Source: Macrostomum hystrix (Eukaryota > Platyhelminthes > Macrostomidae). Taken from it: a stretch of 64,000 bases of DNA. Shown here in pieces: positions 11,017-22,699 of the stretch. Under the pieces are notes generated by a model. The model was not told where the DNA came from. It searched no databases and saw only the letters and a program-made list of their open reading frames with translations. Location of the stretch: NCBI GenBank assembly GCA_950097015.1, contig CATNEN010000039.1:12680501-12744500 (forward strand), read 5' to 3'. The position numbers were made by a program, and so were the translations under genes. Within the stretch, counting starts at the first letter, position 1, and each line of letters starts with the position of its first letter.

Positions 11017-11466
11017 TTTTTTGCCTTTCTACCATGCAATTAACTAAAACCACAGACAGCACAGGTCTGGCCTGGCCTAGCCGGGCCTCATTATTCAATT
11101 AAATAAATTGCGTCGGTTTTATTACAATTTACATTTTACACCAACTGCGAGACTGCATTATGCAATCATTCTCAATCTACATCTATAGATGTAAAAAATG
11201 CACAACAGCATCGATTGATCGATACCTGAGCGAGCCAGCTTATACTAATTTGGTTGCAGTTTGATCTAAATTTCTCTGTTGATCTTGGCTTTTTCCAAAC
11301 ATATCGGCCTGCAAGTACAAAATTACTAGGTGCATAATTTTTGCCTGCTCTCCCCGGCATCGAGTACTTGCAGTAAGGTACCCTTGGCCGATACTAAAAT
11401 GCCTTCGGGACGCCCTAGCTAAAACAATAGTTAATTGGCGAGGCGAAATTTGATTATCGAACCTTT

Positions 11467-11582
11467 GCCGAATTCAGTCGGTCTCTTACTGCGAAGACTC
11501 TCTTTTTTGCATGGTAAGACACCGTGCGGATCCAATTGAGCGATCTGCTGTATTTTTGACAAGCCGCACCCAGACTGCGGCT
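11467..11582 (+). ncRNA. SL RNA gene, copy 13
   Basis: Intact; GTACCC-type spacer. Confidence 0.86.
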
Positions 11583-11824
11583 GCCTAATAAAACTAATAA
11601 AATACAAAAGCTAGTGGTGCCTGCCGTAGAAAAGTACACAAATTTGCAAACTTGATAAAGCAATTCGCTGCATGATTACTCTTTCATTGGTTGCTTGCAA
11701 TTCTTATAGTTGCCAATCAAAAATATATTGTTTTCAAAGATTGACTGATTGATTTGTCCAACCAATATTACAATATACTCGACTGAATTGAGTATATATG
11801 CCAGTTTGGCCGCTTCCAGCCAGT

Positions 11825-11942
11825 GGCAACGGCCATACCACGTTGAAAACACCGGTTCTCGTCCGATCACCGAAGTTAAGCAACGTTGGGTTTGGTTAGT
11901 ACTTGGATGGGTGACCGCCTGGGAATACCAAATGCTGTTGTC
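11825..11942 (+). rRNA. 5S rRNA gene, copy 13
   Basis: Intact; long-type 3' flank. Confidence 0.97.
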
Positions 11943-12393
11943 TTTTTTGCCTTTTCTACCATGCAATTAACTAAAACCACAGACAGCACAGGTCTGGCCT
12001 GGCCTAGCCGGGCCTCATTATTCAATTAAATAAATTGCGTCGGTTTTATTACAATTTACATTTTACACCAACTGCGAGACTGCATTATGCAATCATTCTC
12101 AATCTACATCTATAGATGTAAAAAATGCACAACAGCATCGATTGATCGATACCTGAGCGAGCCAGCTTATACTAATTTGGTTGCAGTTTGATCTAAATTT
12201 CTCTGTTGATCTTGGCTTTTTCCAAACATATCGGCCTGCAAGTACAAAATTACTAGGTGCATAATTTTTGCCTGCTCTCCCCGGCATCGAGTACTTGCAG
12301 TAAGGTACCCTTGGCCGATACTAAAATGCCTTCGGGACGCCCTAGCTAAAACAATAGTTAATTGGCGAGGCGAAATTTGATTATCGAACCTTT

Positions 12394-12509
12394 GCCGAAT
12401 TCAGTCGGTCTCTTACTGCGAAGACTCTCTTTTTTGCATGGTAAGACACCGTGCGGATCCAATTGAGCGATCTGCTGTATTTTTGACAAGCCGCACCCAG
12501 ACTGCGGCT
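12394..12509 (+). ncRNA. SL RNA gene, copy 14
   Basis: Intact; GTACCC-type spacer. Confidence 0.86.
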
Positions 12510-12751
12510 GCCTAATAAAACTAATAAAATACAAAAGCTAGTGGTGCCTGCCGTAGAAAAGTACACAAATTTGCAAACTTGATAAAGCAATTCGCTGCAT
12601 GATTACTCTTTCATTGGTTGCTTGCAATTCTTATAGTTGCCAATCAAAAATATATTGTTTTCAAAGATTGACTGATTGATTTGTCCAACCAATATTACAA
12701 TATACTCGACTGAATTGAGTATATATGCCAGTTTGGCCGCTTCCAGCCAGT

Positions 12752-12869
12752 GGCAACGGCCATACCACGTTGAAAACACCGGTTCTCGTCCGATCACCGA
12801 AGTTAAGCAACGTTGGGTTTGGTTAGTACTTGGATGGGTGACCGCCTGGGAATACCAAATGCTGTTGTC
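12752..12869 (+). rRNA. 5S rRNA gene, copy 14
   Basis: Intact; long-type 3' flank. Confidence 0.97.
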
Positions 12870-13320
12870 TTTTTTGCCTTTTCTACCATGCAATTAACTA
12901 AAACCACAGACAGCACAGGTCTGGCCTGGCCTAGCCGGGCCTCATTATTCAATTAAATAAATTGCGTCGGTTTTATTACAATTTACATTTTACACCAACT
13001 GCGAGACTGCATTATGCAATCATTCTCAATCTACATCTATAGATGTAAAAAATGCACAACAGCATCGATTGATCGATACCTGAGCGAGCCAGCTTATACT
13101 AATTTGGTTGCAGTTTGATCTAAATTTCTCTGTTGATCTTGGCTTTTTCCAAACATATCGGCCTGCAAGTACAAAATTACTAGGTGCATAATTTTTGCCT
13201 GCTCTCCCCGGCATCGAGTACTTGCAGTAAGGTACCCTTGGCCGATACTAAAATGCCTTCGGGACGCCCTAGCTAAAACAATAGTTAATTGGCGAGGCGA
13301 AATTTGATTATCGAACCTTT

Positions 13321-13436
13321 GCCGAATTCAGTCGGTCTCTTACTGCGAAGACTCTCTTTTTTGCATGGTAAGACACCGTGCGGATCCAATTGAGCGATCT
13401 GCTGTATTTTTGACAAGCCGCACCCAGACTGCGGCT
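13321..13436 (+). ncRNA. SL RNA gene, copy 15
   Basis: Intact; GTACCC-type spacer. Confidence 0.86.
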
Positions 13437-13678
13437 GCCTAATAAAACTAATAAAATACAAAAGCTAGTGGTGCCTGCCGTAGAAAAGTACACAAATTTG
13501 CAAACTTGATAAAGCAATTCGCTGCATGATTACTCTTTCATTGGTTGCTTGCAATTCTTATAGTTGCCAATCAAAAATATATTGTTTTCAAAGATTGACT
13601 GATTGATTTGTCCAACCAATATTACAATATACTCGACTGAATTGAGTATATATGCCAGTTTGGCCGCTTCCAGCCAGT

Positions 13679-13796
13679 GGCAACGGCCATACCACGTTGA
13701 AAACACCGGTTCTCGTCCGATCACCGAAGTTAAGCAACGTTGGGTTTGGTTAGTACTTGGATGGGTGACCGCCTGGGAATACCAAATGCTGTTGTC
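13679..13796 (+). rRNA. 5S rRNA gene, copy 15
   Basis: Intact; long-type 3' flank. Confidence 0.97.
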
Positions 13797-14247
13797 TTTT
13801 TTGCCTTTTCTACCATGCAATTAACTAAAACCACAGACAGCACAGGTCTGGCCTGGCCTAGCCGGGCCTCATTATTCAATTAAATAAATTGCGTCGGTTT
13901 TATTACAATTTACATTTTACACCAACTGCGAGACTGCATTATGCAATCATTCTCAATCTACATCTATAGATGTAAAAAATGCACAACAGCATCGATTGAT
14001 CGATACCTGAGCGAGCCAGCTTATACTAATTTGGTTGCAGTTTGATCTAAATTTCTCTGTTGATCTTGGCTTTTTCCAAACATATCGGCCTGCAAGTACA
14101 AAATTACTAGGTGCATAATTTTTGCCTGCTCTCCCCGGCATCGAGTACTTGCAGTAAGGTAACCTTGGCCGATACTAAAATGCCTTCGGGACGCCCTAGC
14201 TAAAACAATAGTTAATTGGCGAGGCGAAATTTGATTATCGAACCTTT

Positions 14248-14363
14248 GCCGAATTCAGTCGGTCTCTTACTGCGAAGACTCTCTTTTTTGCATGGTAAGA
14301 CACCGTGCGGATCCAATTGAGCGATCTGCTGTATTTTTGACAAGCCGCACCCAGACTGCGGCT
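14248..14363 (+). ncRNA. SL RNA gene, copy 16
   Basis: Intact; GTAACC-type spacer. Last SL gene before the Helitron-like insertion. Confidence 0.86.
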
Positions 14364-14605
14364 GCCTAATAAAACTAATAAAATACAAAAGCTAGTGGTG
14401 CCTGCCGTAGAAAAGTACACAAATTTGCAAACTTGATAAAGCAATTCGCTGCATGATTACTCTTTCATTGGTTGCTTGCAATTCTTATAGTTGCCAATCA
14501 AAAATATATTGTTTTCAAAGATTGACTGATTGATTTGTCCAACCAATATTACAATATACTCGACTGAATTGAGTATATATGCCAGTTTGGCCGCTTCCAG
14601 CCAGT

Positions 14606-14723
14606 GGCAACGGCCATACCACGTTGAAAACACCGGTTCTCGTCCGATCACCGAAGTTAAGCAACGTTGGGTTTGGTTAGTACTTGGATGGGTGACCGCC
14701 TGGGAATACCAAATGCTGTTGTC
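14606..14723 (+). rRNA. 5S rRNA gene, copy 16
   Basis: Intact; long-type 3' flank. The array is interrupted 180 bp downstream. Confidence 0.97.
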
Positions 14724-14917
14724 TTTTTTGCCTTTTCTACCATGCAATTAACTAAAACCACAGACAGCACAGGTCTGGCCTGGCCTAGCCGGGCCTCATT
14801 ATTCAATTAAATAAATTGCGTCGGTTTTATTACAATTTACATTTTACACCAACTGCGAGACTGCATTATGCAATCATTCTCAATCTACATCTATAGATGT
14901 AAACTAGCAAGTTTTTG

Positions 14918-14930
14918 CCCCCCTTCGGGG
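14918..14930 (-). terminator. Helitron 3' hairpin, copy A
   Basis: On the minus strand CCCC-GAA-GGGG forms a stem about 12 nt before the terminal CTAG, which is the usual place of the Helitron transposition terminator. A second inverted pair, AGCTG/CAGCT, lies at 14972-14987. Confidence 0.7.
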
Positions 14931-15000
14931 AGCAGAAATATTTTTAATTCGTCTATTATATACTTTTTAGCAGCTGAATTTACAGCTTTTTAATTCTACA

Positions 15001-17393
15001 TTGATCCCTCAGTTGACAATGATCCCCCAGTTAGCAATGATCCCGCAGTCGACAATGATTCCCCAGTTGACAATGATCCCCCAGTTGATGATGACTCCCC
15101 ATCGATGATGACCCCCAGTTGACAATGTTCCCCCAGTTGACAATGATCCCTCAGTTGACAATGATCCCCCAGTTTACAATGATCCCACAGTTGACAATGA
15201 TCCCCCAGTTGACAATAATCCCCCAGTTGACAATGATCCCCCAGCTGACAATGATACCCAGTTGACAATGATCCCACAGTCGACAATGATCCCCCAGTTG
15301 ACAATGATACCCCAGTTGATGATGATCCCCCAGTTGACAATGATCCCCCAGTTGACAATGATCCCCCAGTTTACAATGATCGCACAGTTGACAATGATCC
15401 CCCAGTTGACAATGATACCCCAGTTTACAATGATCACCCAGCTGACAATGCTACCCAGTTGACAATGATCCCCCAGTTGATGATGATCCCCCAGTTGACA
15501 ATAATCCCCCAGTTGACAATGATCCCCCAGTTGACAATGATTCCCCAGTCGACAATGATTCCCCAGTTGACAATGATCCCCCAATTAATGATGATCACCC
15601 AGTTGACAATGATCCCCCAGTTTACAATGATCCCACAGTTGACAATGATCCCCCAGTTGACAATGATCCCCCAGTTGACAATGATCCCCAAGATGACAAT
15701 GATCTCCCAGTTGATGATGACTCCCTATTGATGAAGATCCCCAGTTGACAATGTTCCCCCAGTTGACAATGATCCCCCAGTTGACAATGATCCCCAAGAT
15801 GACAATGATCTCCCAGTTGATCATGACTCCCCATTGATGAAGATCCCCAGTTGACAATGTTCCCCCAGTTGACAATGATCCCCAGTTTACAATGATCCCC
15901 CAGTTGACAATGATCCCCAGTTGACAATGATACCCCAGTTGATGATGATCCCCCAGTTGACAATGATTCCCCAGTTAGCAATGATCCCGCAGTCGACAAT
16001 AATTCCCCAGTTAGCAATGATCCCGCAGTCGACAATGATTCCCCAGTTGACAATGATCCCCCAGTTGATCATGACTCCCCATTGATGATGACCCCCAGTT
16101 GACAATGTTCCCCCAGTTGACAATGATGCCCCAGTTGACAATGATCCCCCAGTTTACAATGATCCCACAGTTGACAATGATCCCCCAGTTGACAATGATC
16201 CCCCAGTTGACAATGATCCCCCAGTTGACAATGATCCCCCAGTTGACAATGATCCCCAAGATGACAATGATCTCCCAGTTGATCATGACTCCCCATTGAT
16301 GAAGATCCCCAGTTGACAATGTTCCCCCAGTTGACAATGATCCCCAGTTTACAATGATCCGCCAGTTGACAATGATCCCCAGTTGACAATGATACCCCAG
16401 TTGATGATGATCCCCCAGTTGACAATGATTCCCCAGTTAGCAATGATCCCGCAGTCGACAATAATTCCCCAGTTAGCAATGATCCCGCAGTCGACAATGA
16501 TTCCCCAGTTGACAATGATCCCCCAGTTGATCATGACTCCCCATTGATGATGACCCCCAGTTGACAATGTTCCCCCAGTTGACAATGATGCCCCAGTTGA
16601 CAATGATCCCCCAGTTTACAATGATCCCACAGTTGACAATGATCCCCCAGTTGACAATGATCCCCCAGTTGACAATGATCCCCCAGCTGACAATGATACC
16701 CAGTTGACAATGATCCCACAGTCGACAATGATCCCCCAGTTGACAATGATACCCCAGTTGATGATGATCCCCCAGTTGACAATGATCCCCCCGTTGACAA
16801 TGATCCCCCAGTTGACAATGATTCCCCAGTCGACAATGATTCCCCAGTTGACAATGATCCCCCAATTGATGATGATCACCCAGTTGACAATGATCCCCCA
16901 GTTGATGATGACTCCCCATTGTTGAAGATCCCCAGATGACAATGTTACTCCAGTTGACAATGATCCCCAGTTGATGATGATCCCCCAGTTGACAATGATC
17001 CCCCAGTTCACAATGATCCCCCAGTTGACAAAGATCCCCCAGTTCACAATGATCCCCCAGTTGATGATGATCCCCCAGTTGATGATGATCCCCAGTTGAT
17101 GATGATTCCCCAGTTGACAATTATCCCCCAGTTGACCATTACCCCCCCAGTTGACAATGATCCCCCAGTTCACAATGATCCCCCAGTTGACAATGATCCC
17201 CCAGTTGACAATGAACCCCCAGTTGACAATGAACCCCCAGTTGACAAAGATCCCCAGTTGACAATGATCCCCCATTTGACAATCATCCCCCAGTTGACAA
17301 TGATCCCACAGTTGACAATGATCCCCCAGTTGAGAATGATCCCCAAGTTGACCATGATCCCCATTTTGATGATGACTCCCCAGTTGACGTTGA
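15001..17393. repeat. 18-bp minisatellite, copy A
   Basis: About 130 degenerate copies of an 18-bp unit, CAGTTGACAATGATCCCC on the + strand, with 17-bp and 15-bp variants. Eighteen is a multiple of three and five of the six frames lack a stop, so long repetitive reading frames (MIPQLT, NDPPVD, STGGSL, GIIVNW, QLGDHC units) appear on both strands. I regard them as artefacts. A 462-bp higher-order duplication is visible, for example CCATTGATGA at 15831 and 16293. Confidence 0.92.
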
Positions 17394-17401
17394 TTTTTCA
17401 A

Positions 17402-19905
17402 ACGCTGGGTTAGCCAAGATTCAAACTCAGGTTCCGCCATGTGGGCTATGATTCAAACTCTCGTTTTACCATGATTCAAACTCTAATTTAGCCATGATTC
17501 AAACTCTGGTTTAGCCATGATTCAGACGCTGTGATGATTTAAAGTCTGCTTTAGCCATGATTCAAACTCTGTTTTAGCCATGATTTAAACTCTGGTGTAG
17601 CCATGATTCAAACTCTGATTTCGCCTTGATTCAAACTCTGGTTAAGCCATGATTCAGACTCTAGGTTAGCCATGATTCAGACTCTGGTTTAGCCATGATT
17701 CAAACTCTGCTTTAGCCATGATTCAGACGCTGGTTTAGCCATGATTCAGACTCTGGTTTAGCCATGATTCAGACGCTGGTTTAGCCATGATTTAAGCTCT
17801 GGTTTAGCCATGATTCAAACTCTGGTTTAGCCGTGATTCAAACTCTGGTTTAGCCATGATTCAAACTCTGGTTTAGCCATGATTCAGACGCTGTGATGAT
17901 TTAAAGTCTGCTTTAGCCATGATTCAAACTCTGTTTTAGCCATGATTTAAACTCTGGTGTAGCCATGATTCAAACTCTGATTTCGCCTTGATTCAAACTC
18001 TGGTTAAGCCATGATTCAGACTCTAGGTTAGCCATGATTCAGACTCTGGTTTAGCCATGATTCAAACTCTGGTTTAGCCATGATTCAGACTCTGGTTTAG
18101 CCATGATTCAAACTCTGCTTTAGCCATGATTCAGACGCTGGTTTAGCCATGATTCAGACTCTGGTTTAGCCATGATTCAGACGCTGGTTTAGCCATGATT
18201 TAAGCTCTGGTTTAGCCATGATTCAAACTCTGGTTTAGCCGTGATTCAAACTCTGGTTTAGCCATGATTCAAACTCTGGTTTAGCCATGATTCAGACGCT
18301 GTGATGATTTAAAGTCTGCTTTAGCCATGATTCAAACTCTGTTTTAGCCATGATTTAAACTCTGGTGTAGCCATGATTCAAACTCTGATTTCGCCTTGAT
18401 TCAAACTCTGGTTAAGCCATGATTCAGACTCTAGGTTAGCCATGATTCAGACTCTGGTTTAGCCATGATTCAAACTCTGCTTTAGCCATGATTCAGACGC
18501 TGGTTTAGCCATGATTCAGACTCTGGTTTAGCCATGATTCAGACGCTGGTTTAGCCATGATTTAAGCTCTGGTTAAGCCATGATTCAAACTCTGGTTTAG
18601 CCGTGATTCAAACTCTGGTTTAGCCATGATTCAAACTCTGGTTTAGCCATGATTAAACGCTGGTTTAGAATGATTCAAACTCTGGTTTAGCCATGATTCA
18701 AACTCTGGTTTAGCAATGATTCAGACTCTGGTTTAGCCATGATTCAGACTCCAGTTTTGCCATGATTCAGACTCTGGTTTAGCCATGATTTAAATTCTGG
18801 TTTAGCCATGATTTAAATTCTGGTTAAGCCATGATTCAGACTCTGGTTTAGCCATGATTCAGACGCTGGTTTAGCCATGATTCAGACTCTGGTTTAGCCA
18901 TGATTCAAACTCTGGTTTAGCCATGATTCAAACTCTGGTTAAGCCATGATTCAGACTCTGGTTTAGCCATGATTCAAACTCTGGTTTAGCCATGATTCAA
19001 ACTCTGGTTTAGCCATGATTCAAACTCTGGTTTAGCCATGATTCAAACTCTGGTTTAGCCATGATTCAGACTCTGGTTTAGCCATGATTCAAACTCTGCT
19101 TTAGCCATGATTCAGACGCTGGTTTAGCCATGATTCAGACTCTGGTTTAGCCATGATTCAGACGCTGGTTTAGCCATGATTTAAGCTCTGGTTTAGCCAT
19201 GATTCAAACTCTGGTTTAGCCGTGATTCAAACTCTGGTTTAGCCATGATTCAAACTCTGGTTTAGCCATGATTAAACGCTGGTTTAGAATGATTCAAACT
19301 CTGGTTTAGCCATGATTCAAACTCTGGTTTAGCAATGATTCAGACTCTGGTTTAGCCATGATTCAGACTCCAGTTTTGCCATGATTCAGACTCTGGTTTA
19401 GCCATGATTTAAATTCTGGTTTAGCCATGATTTAAATTCTGGTTAAGCCATGATTCAGACTCTGGTTTAGCCATGATTCAAACTCTAGTTAAGCCATGAT
19501 TCAGACTCTGGTTTAGCCATGATTCAAACTCTGGTTTAGCCATGATTCAGACGCTGGTTTAGCCATGATTCAGACTCTGGTTTAGCCATGATTCAAACTC
19601 TGGTTTAGCCATGATTCAAACTCTGGTTAAGCCATGATTCAGACTCTGGTTTAGCCATGATTCAAACTCTGGTTTAGCCATGATTCAAACTCTGGTTTAG
19701 CCATGATTCAAACTCTGGTTTAGCCATGATTCAAACTCTGGTTTAGCCATGATTCAAACTCTGGTTTAGCCATGATTCAAACTCTGGTTTAGCCATGATT
19801 CAAACTCTGGTTTAGCAATGATTCAGACTCTGGTTTAGCCATGATTCAGACGCTGGTTTAGCCATGATTCAAGCTCTATTTTTGCCATGATTCAAATTCA
19901 GGTTT
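17402..19905. repeat. 23-bp minisatellite, copy A
   Basis: About 110 copies of a 23-bp unit, GGTTTAGCCATGATTCAAACTCT, with variants CAGACGCT, AAGCC and TTTGCC. Higher-order blocks are present. The marker GACGCTGTGATGATTTAAAG recurs near 17525, 17887 and 18295, and the marker GATTAAACGCTGGTTTAGAA recurs at 18651 and 19270. Non-coding. Confidence 0.92.
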
Positions 19906-20492
19906 GCTATGATTTATGATATTTTATTTACGAAATGAAAAAAATAAATCAAAATAATCTTCAATCACTACTGGCTGAAAATTAGTCTAAATGATTTGAC
20001 GCAGTGCAGAATCGAACCCTAGCCTAGCCTAACTTATTCCTAGTGCCTAACACATCGGCTATTCCGACTGTTGGTTAGTGGGTGCAGAAATCAGCCTTAT
20101 AAAATGAATTCTCAAAGTTCTGGCTTTGTACAATGAAGTAAGAAAATAGAGTACACTCAGTCTCGCGGTTGGTTGTGTACATTTATTTCCAATTTGTCTC
20201 CAGAGTGCAGGCTTCAAATTCAATCAGCTAGGGGTTGTTGCGCAATTTGACGATGCAATTCTAATTCAGTGGCAGTGAGTGGTTTGACCTTTGAAAAAGC
20301 ATGTTTTTCGAATATTTAATCCCCTTAGCAATAAAGTTAAGCTTAATAAAAATACGTGTATAATTGTCCCCATATTTGGCATCTTTTGGTGAAGAAATGG
20401 TGAAAATCGGTTGAGCCGTTCGGGAGAAAATCAATTACAAGCAAGCAAGCAAGCAAGCAAGCAACCAAGCATTTCATTTTTAGTATAGTGGA
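19906..20492 (-). other. Unique 5' region of Helitron-like copy A
   Basis: AT-rich, non-coding sequence shared with copy B. It contains a tRNA-like segment, then the string GAACGGCTCAACCGATTTTC on the minus strand. I know this type of string from the 5' parts of invertebrate Helitrons and from RTE-type tails. A GCAA microsatellite occupies about 20441-20464, just inside the element's 5' end. Confidence 0.6.
19999..20070 (-). other. tRNA-like (SINE-like) segment, copy A
   Basis: On the minus strand TAGCCGATGTGTTAGGCACT resembles the A-box/D-arm of Ser/Leu-type tRNAs. About 45 nt downstream GGTTCGATTCTGC (20018-20006) matches a Pol III B box. No full cloverleaf is evident, so this is a degenerate tRNA-derived promoter or SINE head, not a working tRNA gene. 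Confidence 0.4.
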
Positions 20493-20505
20493 CTAGCAAG
20501 TTTTG

Positions 20506-20518
20506 CCCCCCTTCGGGG
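20506..20518 (-). terminator. Helitron 3' hairpin, copy B
   Basis: CCCC-GAA-GGGG on the minus strand, followed by a short spacer and CTAG, as in copy A. A second small inverted repeat AGCTTTTTAAAGCT lies at about 20573-20586. Confidence 0.7.
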
Positions 20519-20585
20519 AGCAGAAATACTTTTAATTCGTCTAGTATATACTTTTTAGCAGCTGAATTTACAGCTTTTTAAAGCT

Positions 20586-22695
20586 ACAATGAACCCCCAG
20601 TTGACAATGATCCCCCAGTTGACAATGATCCCCCACTTGACAATGAACCCCCAGTTGACAATGAACCCCCAGTTGACAACGATCCCACAGTTGACAATGA
20701 TCCCCCATTTGACAATGATCCCCCAGTTGACAATGATCCCACAGTTAACAATGATCCCCCAGTTGACAAAGATCCCCCAGTTCACAATGATCACCCAGTT
20801 GATGATGATCCCCCAGTTGATGATGATCCCCCAGTTGACAATGAACCCCCAGTTGACAATGAACCCCCAGTTGACAACGATCCCACAGTTGACAATGATC
20901 CCCCATTTGACAATGATCCCCCAGTTGACAATGATCCCACAGTTGACAATGATCCCCCAGTTGACAAAGATCCCCCAGTTCACAATGATCACCCAGTTGA
21001 TGATGATCCCCCAGTTGATGATGATCCCCCAGTTGAAAATGATCCCCCAGTTGACAATGATCCCCCAGTTGACAATGATCCCCCAGTTGACAATGATCCC
21101 CCAGTTAACAAAGATCCCCCAGTTCACAATGATCCCCCAGTTGATGAAGTCTCCCCATTGATGATGATCCCCAGTTAACAATGTTCCTCCATTTGACAAT
21201 GTTCCCCCAGTTGACAATGATCCCCCAGTTGATGATGATCACCCAGTTGACAATGATCCCCCAGTTGATGATGATCCCCCAGTTGACAATGAACCCCCAG
21301 TTGACAATGAACCCCCAGTTGACAACGATCCCACAGTTGACAATGATCCCCCATTTGACAATGATCCCCCAGTTGACAATGATCCCACAGTTGACAATGA
21401 TCCCCCAGTTGACAAAGATCCCCCAGTTCACAATGATCACCCAGTTGATGATGATCCCCCAGTTGATGATGATCCCCCAGTTGAAAATGATCCCCCAGTT
21501 GACAATGATCCCCCATTTGACAATGATCCCCCAGTTGACAATGATCCCCCAGTTAACAAAGATCCCCCAGTTCACAATGATCCCCCAGTTGATGAAGTCT
21601 CCCCATTGATGATGATCCCCAGTTAACAATGTTCCTCCATTTGACAATGTTCCCCCAGTTAACAATGATCCCCCAGTTGATGATGATCACCCAGTTGACA
21701 ATGATCCCCCAGTTGACAATGATCCCCCAGTTGACAATGATCCCCCAGTTGACAATGATCCCCCAGTTGACAATGATCCCCCAGTTAATGATGATCCCCC
21801 AGTTGAAAATGATCCCCCAGTTGACAATGATCCCCCAGTTGAGAATGATCCCCCAGTTGACAATGATCCCCCAGTTAACAAAGATCCCCCAGTTCACAAT
21901 GATCCCCCAGTTGATGAAGTCTCCCCATTGATGATGATCCCTAGTTAACAATGTTCCTCCAGTTGACAATGTTCCCCCAGTTGACAATGATCCCCCAGTT
22001 GATGATGATCCCCCAGTTGACAATGATCCCCCAGTTGACAATGATCCCCCAGTTGACAATGATCCCCCAGTTGACAATGATCCCGCCGGTTGACAATGAT
22101 CCCACAGTTGACAATGAACCCCCAGTTGACAATGATCCCCCAGTTGATGATGATCCCCCAGTTGACAATGATCCCCCAGTTGACAATGATCCCCCAGTTG
22201 ACAATGATCCCCCAGTTGACAATGATCCCGCCGGTTGACAATGATCCCACAGTTGACAATGAACCCCCAGTTGACAATGATCCCCCAGTTGATGATGATC
22301 CCCCAGTTGACAATGATCCCCCAGTTGACAATGATCCCCCAGTTGACAATGAACCCCCAGTTGACAATTATCCCACAGTTGACAATGATCCCCCAGTTGA
22401 CAAAGATCCCCCAGTTCACAATGATCACCCAGTTGATGATGATCCCCCAGTTGATGATGATCCCCCAGTTGAAAATGATCCCCCAGTTGACAATGAACCC
22501 CCAGTTGACAAAGATCCCCCAGTTGACAATGATCCCCCATTTGACAATGATCCCCCAGTTGACAATGATCCCCCAGTTGACAATGATCCCCCGGTTGACA
22601 TTGATCCCCCAGTCGACAATTATCCCCCAGTTTACCATGATCCCCCAGTTCACCATGATCCCCATTTTGATGATGACTCCCCAGTTGACGTTGAT
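20586..22695. repeat. 18-bp minisatellite, copy B
   Basis: Same 18-bp unit as in copy A. A higher-order duplication of about 448 bp is visible: the block ending near 21180 recurs near 21628. Reading frames of up to 370 codons on the minus strand are explained by the stop-free 18-bp period. Confidence 0.92.
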
Positions 22696-22699
22696 TTTT

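Larger units (their letters stand above)
1..14903 (+). repeat. SL RNA-5S rRNA tandem array, segment 1 (16 units)
   Basis: Head-to-tail copies of a 926-927 bp unit, near identical from copy to copy. Order within a unit: 16-bp palindrome, about 270 bp spacer, SL RNA gene, 240 bp spacer with a TATA-like box, 5S rRNA gene, T-run terminator, GC-rich hairpin. Both genes are on the + strand. Recurrent variants are T/C in ACCAAC(T/C)GCG, C/A in TTGC(C/A)TGC, C/A in GTA(C/A)CC and one T more or less 3' of the 5S terminator. They occur in mixed combinations, as expected from unequal exchange and gene conversion. The segment ends at a Helitron-like insertion after position 14903. Confidence 0.97.
14904..20492 (-). 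mobile_element. Non-autonomous Helitron-like element, copy A
   Basis: Read on the minus strand it starts TCCACTATACTAAAAATGAA (20492 downward) and ends with a GC-rich hairpin, a short spacer and CTAG (14907-14904). A 5' TC and a 3' hairpin followed by CTRR are the marks of Helitrons, the rolling-circle DNA transposons. No Rep/helicase protein is encoded, so the element is non-autonomous. Internal order on its own strand: 5' region with a GCTT microsatellite and tRNA-like segment, 23-bp minisatellite, 18-bp minisatellite, 3' hairpin. Central tandem repeats and T|T insertion recall the Helentron/HINE group. That sub-assignment is tentative. Confidence 0.78.

Noticed and set aside
14996-17440. 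Long repetitive reading frames (up to 274 codons) in copy A of the Helitron-like element
   Set aside because: Explained by an 18-bp repeat lacking stops in five frames on both strands; overlapping frames of similar length in all directions argue against coding.
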